DNA of 10,853 nucleotides from DASTBU01 sp035711845 (GCA_035711845.1 DASTBU010000052.1:1-10853), one strand, 5' to 3'; shown: positions 1 through 6,969, counted from the stretch's first letter. Made by a program: numbers and translations. The notes: generated by a model not told the origin, from the sequence alone.

Positions 1-37
1 ACCTTAAGGGGACAGGTGCCTTAAGGAGCCTGTCCCC
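1..37. repeat. REP-like GGGGACAG palindrome
   Basis: A perfect nested palindrome occupies 8-37. The arms are GGGGACAGG (8-16) and CCTGTCCCC (29-37), around a central self-complementary CCTTAAGG (19-26). A further CCTTAAGG at 2-9 suggests that the array continues to the left of the window. A second cluster of the same family lies at 4966-5030. GGGGACAG/CCTTAAGG palindromes of this kind resemble REP-type elements mobilised by Y1 (RAYT) transposases; that link is from general knowledge, and no transposase is present here. The element sits just beyond the stop of the minus-strand 142-aa gene and could fold as its terminator. Confidence 0.75.
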
Positions 38-41
38 GAGC

Positions 42-470
42 CTACCGTTCCACGAACGGTGCGATTTCGTCCAGGACGAAACCGAGCAGGTCTTCGTCGG
101 TCAGCTCAGCGATCCGCGATCCTTCTCGGACCGCACGCTCGGACGTCAGCTGCCGACGACCGCGACCCCGACTGGTGCGGACGACCAGCGCTGGCGTATC
201 TCCCGTCGAATCCAGCGCCAGCTCGATAAAGTCCTGCGTCGAGCGTTCGGAAGACAAGCGCACCATACCGGCCGGCGTGAACACCGCGAACCGATGCCCC
301 TCGGCGGTCAGGGCCGCCGCGAGCGTATGGAAGACGGGGATCGCGCGATCCTGGAGCAGTTGCTCGAAATCACGAGCCGCGGCGTCGGAACGCTCGCGAC
401 GAGCTGCCGCCTGACGACGCGCCTGGTCGATGGCGGCCCGCAGACGCCGCCGGACCTCCGAAACCTCCAT
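42..470 (-). CDS. Hypothetical protein, 142 aa, translationally coupled to the PilT-like gene
   Basis: I do not recognise a family. The ATG at 468-470 lies 4 bases after the TGA of the upstream PilT-like gene (475-477), so the two are almost certainly co-translated. A longer reading from a TTG at 521 would overlap that gene and is less likely. Residues 1-40 are rich in Arg, Ala and Glu with heptad-like spacing (RRRLRAAIDQARRQAAARRE), consistent with a helical or coiled-coil stretch. The remainder alternates hydrophobic and polar residues like an alpha/beta fold (FAVFTPAGMVRL, then ELALDS, PALVVRTS) and ends in an acidic helix (ELTDEDLLGFVLDEIAPFVER). No signal peptide, membrane segment or catalytic motif is visible. 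Being last in the run, it may be a partner of the PilT-like ATPase, but that is only inference from position. Confidence 0.75.
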   Translation of the reverse strand: MEVSEVRRRLRAAIDQARRQAAARRERSDAAARDFEQLLQDRAIPVFHTLAAALTAEGHRFAVFTPAGMVRLSSERSTQDFIELALDSTGDTPALVVRTSRGRGRRQLTSERAVREGSRIAELTDEDLLGFVLDEIAPFVER

Positions 471-474
471 CAGG

Positions 475-3051
475 TCACGCCAGTCTGTCGGCGAACGATA
501 TATCGATGCCGTCCCGTGCAAGCGACGAGAGCAACCCCTGTGGGTCCGGCACGCGCCGATACACTTCGGTCCCGTGAACCGTGCCGTCCTTGATGAGCGC
601 CGCCAGCGAATCGTTCAATCGCACCATCCCGTGTTGCGCCCCATCCTGGAGCGCCGCGCCGAGTCCTGACCACTCGCCCTGCTGGATCGACGCTGCAACA
701 GCGGGCGAGTTCAACAGCAGCTCCCGTGCCGCGACATGCCCGCCGGAAGCCTTTCGCAGCAGCACCTGTGCAACGACGGCCCGCAGAACCGCTGCCAGCG
801 AGGCGCGCAGCGGTGTCCGGTCCGCAGCCGGCACGAGGTTGGCCACCGCTTCGATCGCGGCGGCGGAGGATGGCGAGGTCATCGACAGGAACACGACGCA
901 CCCCGATTCCGCAGCCTGAAGCGCCGCCTTCACGACATCGCCCGACTTCACGTCCTCGAGAATCAAGACGTCCGGATCTTCTCGCAGTGCCGCACTTGCC
1001 GCGGTGGCCGCCGCCGCAACATCGTCGCCAACCTCGCGCTGGCTGACAAACGACCGCTTGCTCTCATGGACGAACCCGATCGCCGTCTCCACCATTATGA
1101 CGTGTTCGCCTCGAGACCCATTGATGAGATCGGCGAACGAATTGAGAAGCGTGGACTTTCCGCTGCCGCGCGCGCCGGTGACGAGCACGAGCCCTTCGGT
1201 GAGCGTGGCGAGCCCGCGGATCTGCGGCGGGAGATTCAAGTGGTCGGCGGAGATCGATCGAGCTGGCGTCAGCCGGAAGATGATGCCCGGTCCGCGATGA
1301 TCGCGGAACGTGACGCAGCGAACGCGGCCGATCTGAGGCACTTCCGAGATCCACTCTGTTGGCGCCTGCCCGGACGAACCGGCGGCACGATGCGGCTCCA
1401 ATGTGGACACAAGCCGCTCGATGTCTGCTTCCGTCGGGATGGTGCTGTCGTCGAGCACCGAAATCGCGCCATCGACTCTGATCATCGGCTTCGTGTGGGC
1501 GACGACATACACCGTCGACGCACCACGATCCGCGGCCGTGCGAAGCATCTCGACAGCCGACTCGTCGTCCACGCGCCTGCCGGACGCGGGGCGCTCGGGC
1601 CGCCCCGATCGGCCGATGGCCGCGACGACCCCCGATGGGGTCCCGGCTGATGCGGCCGCCGCAATTCTCTGAGCAGGCGCTGCCTGTGTTGATTCGGCAG
1701 CAGACATGGATGCGGTTTTCTCCAAGGCAATCTCCGGCTGAATGAAATCCTGTTCGTCCCGGCCGTCGTGCGTTTCAGGACGTACGATCTGCTGAATCCC
1801 GGTCTCCTGCGGTGACGGCAGACCCTGGTGGGCCGTCTCTTCGGTCGCTGCTGCAGCCTCTGACTCGCTGACGGACTCTCGAGCCGCGAACTCGTCGGAC
1901 TCGGCGAGTGTGTCCGGCTCTCCTGCAGCGCTCGCCACATCGAGCGGTGATGCCGCCGCCGATACGGGCGTTATGACGGTCTCGTAGTCTTTCATGGGCT
2001 CTGGCGCCGCCGCATCCACGTGTTCGGCCACGGCTTGCGATGCCGGCCCTTCGGTCTGCGCTGGCGACCAGGAAACCGCGGGCATTTCGTCGAGCGCCGC
2101 CGTCAGATCGACCGAGTCTTCGTCGAACTCGGACTGCTCCGCCAGTTCTGAGTCTTCGGTGACCACCTCGAATGGCTGCTCGGGCACACCTCCGTCCGTG
2201 ACGTGAGTGAACTCGATGTCCAGCCCGGCAGGATCGGATGTCATGCTCGCAGACAACAGCGCTGCCGCCGTAGCCGCAAGGATCGACTCGACATCTTCCT
2301 GAGTCGGCGAGTGCTGGGCCTCGGGTTCGACGATCTCAAGCGCCCCATCCGTGGCGGCACTCCCTGTCTTGGACTCACCCTCTTGCAGCGGGATCAGGAT
2401 GCGCTCGACGTGCTCTGTATCGTGCAGGGTGACTTCATCGAGAACCGGGACTCGCTCCTCGATGCCCGAGCGTTTGGAAGCAGAAGCGGGTGCGGGATTC
2501 TGGACGTCGGTCGAGGTGACACCTCCGGCCGACTCGGAAGGCTCGAGCGGTGCTCTCGATGTGACAGCTGAATGCGTGGGGTCCTGTCCATTCGATGGAG
2601 GCTCCTGCAGGCCCACAGCAGTACTCGGCGTCTCGGGCGTCGCGGCAGCGGCAGTCTCCGAGGATCGATTCTCCAACGCCACGTACGTGTCCCGCTCGAC
2701 GAGCGCGGGATGACGCCGCACTTCGAGCCAGATGTCGTCGCCACCGCGGGCGGCCACGACAGTGAATCGATCGGCGACACCTGCAGGGCTGTCGATAGGG
2801 TGCTCCACCGCCCCCACTTCTTCGAGAGCGTGGCGCTGGTCCACCGGCAATATCTGACCCACCATGTTCAACACCGCGTCCGGCGTCAGGATGCGTGAAG
2901 ACAGCTCCACCTGGCCCCAGGCGAGCGGTCCCCGGAACGCATGCATCGCGGACGAGGTCGTCACCACGTACGGCTTTTCGCCGACATGCATGACGAGGGC
3001 GTCGCCTTCCAGACGCACGATCGCGTCGAGCAGTGATTCGAGCAGGGTCAC
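475..3051 (-). CDS. PilT-like (GspE/PilT superfamily) ATPase with duplicated N-domain and long acidic linker
   Basis: This 858-aa protein is far longer than typical PilT (about 345-380 aa). Residues 1-115 resemble a PilT N-terminal domain (LLESLLDAIVRLEGDALVMHV, then LTPDAVLNMVGQILP). Residues 116-495 form a low-complexity Glu/Asp/Ala/Ser/Thr/Pro linker with only four lysines. Residues 496-600 look like a second PilT-N domain (KPMIRVDGAI; FRDHRGPGIIFRLTPAR). Residues 605-830 form the ATPase core, with Walker A GARGSGKST at 626-634 and REDPDVLILEDVKS at 690-703. Where PilT has GE(M/I)RD this protein has EDVKS, and the His-box TLHT is replaced by SMTS (723-726). It keeps a nucleotide-binding fold but may be a weak or regulatory ATPase. 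The GTG start at 3051 is chosen because the first domain needs the preceding residues and no better start is in frame; the ribosome site is weak. No pilus genes adjoin it, so a role in twitching motility is not shown. Confidence 0.85.
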   Translation of the reverse strand: MTLLESLLDAIVRLEGDALVMHVGEKPYVVTTSSAMHAFRGPLAWGQVELSSRILTPDAVLNMVGQILPVDQRHALEEVGAVEHPIDSPAGVADRFTVVAARGGDDIWLEVRRHPALVERDTYVALENRSSETAAAATPETPSTAVGLQEPPSNGQDPTHSAVTSRAPLEPSESAGGVTSTDVQNPAPASASKRSGIEERVPVLDEVTLHDTEHVERILIPLQEGESKTGSAATDGALEIVEPEAQHSPTQEDVESILAATAAALLSASMTSDPAGLDIEFTHVTDGGVPEQPFEVVTEDSELAEQSEFDEDSVDLTAALDEMPAVSWSPAQTEGPASQAVAEHVDAAAPEPMKDYETVITPVSAAASPLDVASAAGEPDTLAESDEFAARESVSESEAAAATEETAHQGLPSPQETGIQQIVRPETHDGRDEQDFIQPEIALEKTASMSAAESTQAAPAQRIAAAASAGTPSGVVAAIGRSGRPERPASGRRVDDESAVEMLRTAADRGASTVYVVAHTKPMIRVDGAISVLDDSTIPTEADIERLVSTLEPHRAAGSSGQAPTEWISEVPQIGRVRCVTFRDHRGPGIIFRLTPARSISADHLNLPPQIRGLATLTEGLVLVTGARGSGKSTLLNSFADLINGSRGEHVIMVETAIGFVHESKRSFVSQREVGDDVAAAATAASAALREDPDVLILEDVKSGDVVKAALQAAESGCVVFLSMTSPSSAAAIEAVANLVPAADRTPLRASLAAVLRAVVAQVLLRKASGGHVAARELLLNSPAVAASIQQGEWSGLGAALQDGAQHGMVRLNDSLAALIKDGTVHGTEVYRRVPDPQGLLSSLARDGIDISFADRLA

Positions 3052-3089
3052 GACGGTATTGAGACTTTCGGCGGGACACCGACTTCTCT

Positions 3090-3470
3090 TTAGCTGTGGC
3101 GGCGGGACGAAATGTCGGCGCGGTAGATCCGGATCAGCTCGATCAACTTGTAGCCGCGCGTCTGGTAAGGCGGTATCACGCGCTCCGTACGAAGGTACTG
3201 GATCATGCCTTCGTCCGCGTAATCAGGGGACCCGATTCCCGGGATGTTTTCGAGTAAGGCCGACAGGGCGCCGATCGTCATCGGTGCTTCATTGTTCGGT
3301 CCGAACGCGACAAACACCTCGTTGCTGATCAAGCTGAATGACGCGTCCGAACGCGACGCGGGCGCGTCTTCCACCTTCACAAAACTGATCAGCGGCTGCG
3401 TTTTCAGTGCATCGATGAGCAGCTGCGTAAAGGCTCCCTCGCCGGACCAGCCCGATGCGTCGAAGACCAT
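3090..3470 (-). CDS. Hypothetical protein, 126 aa
   Basis: No family is recognised. The ORF starts at an ATG (3468-3470) and lies 61 bases after ubiE and 38 bases before the PilT-like gene, on the same strand, so it probably belongs to the same transcript. Its composition is balanced (mixed aromatic, acidic and hydrophobic residues) and reads like a folded cytosolic protein: VAFGPNNEAPMTIGALSALL in the middle and a basic, aromatic C-terminal part (PPYQTRGYKLIELIRIYR). There is no signal peptide, membrane helix or Cys/His cluster. The purine-rich stretch GTAGAAAG abuts the start codon rather than sitting at ideal Shine-Dalgarno distance, so initiation may be weak or the true start slightly internal. 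Reality of the gene is supported by its full-length open frame filling the gap between two real genes, not by homology. Confidence 0.65.
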   Translation of the reverse strand: MVFDASGWSGEGAFTQLLIDALKTQPLISFVKVEDAPASRSDASFSLISNEVFVAFGPNNEAPMTIGALSALLENIPGIGSPDYADEGMIQYLRTERVIPPYQTRGYKLIELIRIYRADISSRRHS

Positions 3471-3531
3471 CTTTCTACAGTACCAGAGTCGGTCATCATC
3501 ATGCCGGGGCGACGCCGATAGCGAAGGTGAC

Positions 3532-4260
3532 CTATTTCAGGGCCTTGTGGATCGCCATCAGCCCACCAAGCACCGGCAGCCAGTTGCATTGACGGAATCC
3601 CTGCTCAAGCGCGATGCCGCACACCCGTGGCGCGCCCGGGTATCGACGGATCGACTCCGGAATGTAGCGGTACGTGTCGGGATTGCGATGCAGGACCCAT
3701 CCCAGGAGCGAGCCGACGAGCGTCAGATGTCCGAGATACACCCAGCGAACGGGAAAGCTCGCGGGACGATTGAAATCGAGCGACAGGAACAGTCCACCTG
3801 GTTTGAGGACGCGGCTGATCTCGGCAAGGGCTGGCTCGATTGCGGGAACGTTGCGAAGCCCGTAACCGCTCGTCACCAGATCGAAGCTGTGCTCGGGGAA
3901 TGGGAGCGCCATCATGTCACCCGCAACGAACGACGCCGGCCCGGCAGGTGCCTTCGCGCGTGCAAGCTGCAGCATCCGCGTCGTGACGTCGAGGCCCGTC
4001 GTCCGGGCGCCTGATGCCGCCACCTGAAACGCGATGTCGCCGGTCCCGCAGGCCAGATCGAGGGCGCGCTTGCCTGGCCCGGCGCCCGACAAGGCGACCA
4101 GCCTGTTCTTCCAGCGCCGGTCGAGGCCGAACGAGAGCAGCACGGTGATGAGGTCATAGCGGTCCGCAATTGTCGCGAACAGCCCTCGTACATAGGCACG
4201 CTTGCGTTCGGGCGAGTCGAAGGCATCGCGGAGCGGAGGCAGGTGGCTGGGCGCGGCCAT
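3532..4260 (-). CDS. ubiE: UbiE/MenG demethylmenaquinone (ubiquinone) C-methyltransferase
   Basis: A class I SAM-dependent methyltransferase that C-methylates demethylmenaquinol to menaquinol (or the ubiquinone intermediate) at the cytosolic membrane face. At 242 aa it has normal family length. The first UbiE signature is visible as YDLITVLLSFGLDRRWK (35-51). SAM motif I is ALDLACGTGD (66-75), followed by the acidic ribose-binding loop GLDVT (89-93). The second signature is GYGLRNVP (132-139), then RVLKPGG (150-156), and the family-specific YRYIPESIRRYP (197-208) is near the C-terminus. The ATG at 4258-4260 leaves a short N-terminal tail before the fold. It is divergent from the DtxR-type regulator, with only 25 bases between start codons. 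It is the first gene of the minus-strand run leading into the PilT-like gene. Which quinone is used cannot be decided from this gene alone. Confidence 0.95.
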   Translation of the reverse strand: MAAPSHLPPLRDAFDSPERKRAYVRGLFATIADRYDLITVLLSFGLDRRWKNRLVALSGAGPGKRALDLACGTGDIAFQVAASGARTTGLDVTTRMLQLARAKAPAGPASFVAGDMMALPFPEHSFDLVTSGYGLRNVPAIEPALAEISRVLKPGGLFLSLDFNRPASFPVRWVYLGHLTLVGSLLGWVLHRNPDTYRYIPESIRRYPGAPRVCGIALEQGFRQCNWLPVLGGLMAIHKALK

Positions 4261-4261
4261 C

Positions 4262-4285
4262 TGGCCGAATGATAATCTACGGCCA
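4262..4285. promoter_or_regulatory. Inverted repeat between divergent ubiE and DtxR-type gene
   Basis: The 25-base gap between the two start codons is almost entirely an inverted repeat, TGGCCG (4262-4267), 12 bases, CGGCCA (4280-4285). The AT-rich centre holds GATAAT (4271-4276) on the plus strand and TATCAT on the minus strand, both -10-like. If used, either promoter would give a nearly leaderless transcript. This could be an autoregulatory operator; the function is inference. Confidence 0.4.
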
Positions 4286-4963
4286 ATGCTGGCATCGCAG
4301 ACGGTCGAGAACTACCTGAAGGCCATCTACATGGCGCAGGGCGCCGAGGACGACCCCCAGGCTCTCGTCCCAATGGGACAGCTCGCGGCCGCGCTCGGTG
4401 TCGTGCCCGGGACGGCGACAACGATGGTGAAGACGCTGGCAGAGTCCGGACTCGTGCGCTACGAACCCTATGCTGGCGTGCGTCTGACGGCTGCCGGCGA
4501 GAAGCTCGCCGCGCTGGTCCTGCGGCGTCACCGCCTGATCGAACAATTCCTGGTACAGATCCTCGGTATGAACTGGACCGAGGTGCACGACGAAGCAGAA
4601 CGTCTCGAGCACGCGGTCTCGGAGCGTCTGATCGACAGGATCGACGAAATGCTCGGGCGTCCCGCCGTGGATCCGCACGGGGACCCGATTCCGGGACCCG
4701 AAGGCACCCTGAAACGCCAGTCCTACCCCGACCTGATGAATTCTCCGCTGAACACCCCGCTCGTCGTCGCGCGCGTGACCGACCAGGAGGCGGAATTCCT
4801 GAGGTTCATCGAACAGAGCAACCTCAAACCCGGGCAGCGTATCGAGATCGAAGCTCGGGACCCTGCCTCCGACAGCGTGAGCATCCGGAGCGAGACCGGC
4901 CAGCGGACCACGATTGGCGCCCGGGCAGCATCAAAAGTCCTGGTCGTGTCGTCCGGGCAGTAG
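4286..4963 (+). CDS. DtxR/MntR-family metal-dependent transcriptional regulator
   Basis: A 225-aa metalloregulator with the three-domain DtxR/IdeR layout. Residues 5-70 are a winged helix (TVENYLKAIY; PGTATTMVKTLAESGLVRYE as the recognition region). Residues 72-140 form the metal-binding dimerisation domain. Residues 157-222 are an SH3/FeoA-like C-terminal domain. Aligned metal ligands are H82, E86, H101, E105, E108 and H109, from HRLIEQF and VHDEAERLEH. Position 105 is Glu where DtxR/IdeR have the Cys102 ligand, as in MntR, so manganese sensing is possible; the downstream feo operon points to iron instead. I therefore give no symbol. The ATG at 4286 is preferred over an upstream start at 4202 because the family begins with this helix and the longer form would run through the divergent ubiE gene. 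It lies about 170 bases before the feo genes and is the natural candidate to bind their operator. Confidence 0.9.
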   Translation: MLASQTVENYLKAIYMAQGAEDDPQALVPMGQLAAALGVVPGTATTMVKTLAESGLVRYEPYAGVRLTAAGEKLAALVLRRHRLIEQFLVQILGMNWTEVHDEAERLEHAVSERLIDRIDEMLGRPAVDPHGDPIPGPEGTLKRQSYPDLMNSPLNTPLVVARVTDQEAEFLRFIEQSNLKPGQRIEIEARDPASDSVSIRSETGQRTTIGARAASKVLVVSSGQ

Positions 4964-4965
4964 AA

Positions 4966-5030
4966 GGGGGACAGTCCCTTTAAAGGGACAGGCACCCTAA
5001 GGGGACAGTCACCTTAAGGCACCTGTCCCC
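4966..5030. repeat. REP-like GGGGACAG palindrome cluster
   Basis: Two adjoining palindromes of the same family as the one at the left window edge. The first contains GTCCCTTTAAAGGGAC (4974-4989), a perfect 16-base palindrome. The second has arms GGGGACAG (5001-5008) and CTGTCCCC (5023-5030) around CCTTAAGG (5012-5019). The cluster begins 3 bases after the regulator's stop codon and ends right at the -35 box of the feo promoter. It may terminate the regulator transcript and insulate the promoter; that role is inferred. Confidence 0.8.
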
Positions 5031-5031
5031 T

Positions 5032-5060
5032 TTGACACCGGACCTCGGCCGCTGTAGAAT
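5032..5060 (+). promoter_or_regulatory. Sigma70-type promoter of the feo operon
   Basis: A consensus -35 box TTGACA (5032-5037) and a 5-of-6 match to the -10 box, TAGAAT (5055-5060), are separated by the optimal 17 bases. Transcription would start near 5067, giving a leader of roughly 68 bases before the ATG at 5135. The predicted start lies inside the adjoining palindromic operator. Confidence 0.75.
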
Positions 5061-5075
5061 TTTGATTAGTCAAAA
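5060..5075. promoter_or_regulatory. Palindromic operator overlapping the feo -10/start site, probable DtxR-family box
   Basis: TTTTGATTAGTCAAAA has perfect 6-base arms and only the outermost pair of the 4-base centre mismatched. It overlaps the last base of the -10 box and covers the predicted transcription start, so a bound repressor would block initiation. A half-site-like TTTGACT follows at 5083-5089. The position between a DtxR-type gene and feo genes suggests metal-dependent repression. I cannot confirm the exact regulator from sequence alone. Confidence 0.65.
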
Positions 5076-5134
5076 ACATGGGTTTGACTGGGACACACGC
5101 CGATACTCTCAGAAACCACGCTCGTGAGGCCTGA

Positions 5135-6157
5135 ATGAGCTCTGCACTCGTCGCAATCGGGGCGTTGCTGGTGTTGATTGCCGGGGGAGCCATCGCCACG
5201 CTCCTCGACCGCCGGGAAGCCTCCCGTCGCCGCGTTCGCATCGAGGACGCCCTCAAGCATCTGTTCGATCAGGAATACCGCGGACGACGGGGCTCCTTCG
5301 CCTCGCTCGGCGGCGCGCTGCGGCTCGACGACCGACGCCTGATGCAGATGCTCGCGCGCATGCAGCAGCAGGGACTGGTCGTCGCCTCCGGGCAGGAGTT
5401 CAACCTGACACTCGAAGGCGAACGGGTCGCGCGGCAGGTCGTCCGGGCGCACCGGCTCCTCGAGCGCTACTTCGCCGACGAGGCGCGGATTCCCCTACGC
5501 GATGTGCACGCCGCCGCGGAACGCCAGGAACACTCGATCACGCCCGAGCAGGTCGACGCGTTGGCCGCCTCGCTCGGGCATCCGCGCCAGGACCCTCACG
5601 GCGATCCGATCCCAGGCCGTGATGGCGATTTGTCTCCCGCGGGCGACACGCCGGTGACGGCATGGCCAGCCGATCAGTTCGGGCGGATCACCCATCTCGA
5701 AGACGAGCCCCCGATTGCCTTCGCGCAGATCCTGGCCGAGGGCCTGACGATCGGCCAGGTCGTGCGGATCGTCGAGTCGAGCCCCGCACGGCTCGTGCTC
5801 TCGGATGGCGAAAACGAGTACCGGCTCGCGCCTGCCGTCGCCGCAAACGTGTTCCTGGCCCCGGCGCCCGCGCCGGCGGCATCGGGCCTGATCCGGCTGG
5901 CAGACCTTCCCGACGGCCAGGCGGCCCAGATCGTCGCGCTCGATGCCGCGTGTCAGGGATTCAGCCGCAGGCGGCTCATGGATCTCGGCTTCACACCAGG
6001 CGCACGCATCGAACCAGCGTTGCGCACTTTTGCAGGCGATCCCCGCGGCTACCGCGTGCGCGGAACGCTTGTCGCGTTGCGCCGGGATCAGTCCCGGCAG
6101 GTGCTCGTCCGGCTGGTCCCCGACGCCGAAGCCGCCAGCCTGGAGAACGTCCGATGA
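5135..6157 (+). CDS. Membrane-anchored DtxR-like protein with C-terminal FeoA domain
   Basis: A 340-aa fusion. Residues 4-24 are a single hydrophobic helix followed by basic residues (RREASRRRVR), predicting an N-terminal membrane anchor with a cytosolic body. Residues 36-100 form a winged helix. Residues 101-165 match the DtxR metal domain, with aligned ligands H106, E110, H125, E129, E132 and H133 (HRLLERYF; VHAAAERQEH). Residues 190-245 look like an SH3/FeoA-like domain, and 251-328 are a canonical FeoA domain (RRRLMDLGFTPGARI). FeoA proteins help FeoB import ferrous iron; stand-alone FeoA is only about 75-85 aa. DPHGDPIPG (153-161) is identical to a motif in the upstream soluble regulator, indicating a shared origin. 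The start is preceded by GAGG (5126-5129) at good distance. The stop overlaps the FeoB GTPase start by ATGA. Whether it binds DNA, senses metal for transport, or both, is unknown. Confidence 0.85.
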   Translation: MSSALVAIGALLVLIAGGAIATLLDRREASRRRVRIEDALKHLFDQEYRGRRGSFASLGGALRLDDRRLMQMLARMQQQGLVVASGQEFNLTLEGERVARQVVRAHRLLERYFADEARIPLRDVHAAAERQEHSITPEQVDALAASLGHPRQDPHGDPIPGRDGDLSPAGDTPVTAWPADQFGRITHLEDEPPIAFAQILAEGLTIGQVVRIVESSPARLVLSDGENEYRLAPAVAANVFLAPAPAPAASGLIRLADLPDGQAAQIVALDAACQGFSRRRLMDLGFTPGARIEPALRTFAGDPRGYRVRGTLVALRRDQSRQVLVRLVPDAEAASLENVR

Positions 6158-6969
6158 CCGCGCACAACTGTGAGGCTTGTCCGGCACACGCCCAGCTCTC
6201 GCAAATGGGTCTCAGAATGGACCGGTTCGATCGCGTCGTGGCGCTCGCCGGAAATCCGAACACCGGAAAGTCAACGCTGTTCAACGCGCTGACCGGGCTC
6301 AAGCAGCACACCGGCAACTGGCCCGGCAAGACCGTCACCCGCGCCGAAGGCGGTTTTCAGTTCGGCGGCCTCCGCTACAAGCTGGTGGACCTTCCGGGCA
6401 CCTACTCGCTGCTGTCGGCCTCGCACGACGAGGAGGTCGCGCGCGACTTCCTCCTCTTCGGACGGCCGGACTGCACGATCGTCGTCGCCGATGCCACGGC
6501 GCTGGAACGAAATCTGAACCTCGTGTTGCAGGTGCTCGAGATCACCGACCAGGCCGTGCTGGCCGTCAACCTGATGGACGAGGCCAAGCGCAAGGGCGTC
6601 GAGGTCGACGTCCGCAGTCTCTCACGCGATCTCGGCATCCCCGCGGTGCCCGTGATCGCTCGAACCGGCGAAGGCCTCCACGGGCTGCTCGCATCGGTCC
6701 AGGGCGTGATTGCCGGCGAGATCGAAACACATCCACGACGGCCGACAGGCACCAAAGAGTTCGACGCGGCCATCGCGGAGCTCGTGCCGCTCATCGACGC
6801 TGTCGCGCCTGGCGTGCCGAACGCGCGATGGATCGCCATCCGGCTGCTCGATGGCGACGGACGCGTGGAGCGCGCGCTCGAAACCGGAGAGCTCGCCGCG
6901 CTCGTGGCCCGGCAGCAACGACCCGACGACAGGTTCAGCCGCAAGATTGCGCTGCAGGGGGCACAGTGA
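6154..6969 (+). CDS. feoB: FeoB G-protein domain, free-standing (ferrous iron transport GTPase)
   Basis: This 271-aa protein is the soluble GTPase half of FeoB on its own polypeptide. G motifs are clear: G1 GNPNTGKST (33-41), the G2 region GNWPGKTVTR (54-63), G3 DLPG (79-82), G4 NLMD (139-142) and G5 ARTGEG (169-174). The C-terminal 80-90 residues resemble the helical GDI-like domain (ARWIAIRLLDGDGRVERAL). The N-terminus has a Cys pair, NCEACP (C6, C9), before the first strand. It starts with ATG overlapping the preceding stop (ATGA) and ends by overlapping the permease start (GTGA), so all three products are probably made in fixed proportion. In most bacteria this domain is fused to the FeoB membrane part. 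GTP hydrolysis here would act on the separate permease encoded next; that interaction is inferred. Confidence 0.92.
   Translation: MTAHNCEACPAHAQLSQMGLRMDRFDRVVALAGNPNTGKSTLFNALTGLKQHTGNWPGKTVTRAEGGFQFGGLRYKLVDLPGTYSLLSASHDEEVARDFLLFGRPDCTIVVADATALERNLNLVLQVLEITDQAVLAVNLMDEAKRKGVEVDVRSLSRDLGIPAVPVIARTGEGLHGLLASVQGVIAGEIETHPRRPTGTKEFDAAIAELVPLIDAVAPGVPNARWIAIRLLDGDGRVERALETGELAALVARQQRPDDRFSRKIALQGAQ

Noticed and set aside
736..1650. Long plus-strand open frame opposite the PilT-like gene
   Set aside because: Arg-rich translation typical of an antisense shadow in high-GC DNA; the opposite strand encodes a recognisable ATPase.
5061..5134. Riboswitch in the feo leader
   Set aside because: The leader of about 70 bases is explained by the operator and ribosome site; no known riboswitch pattern is visible.
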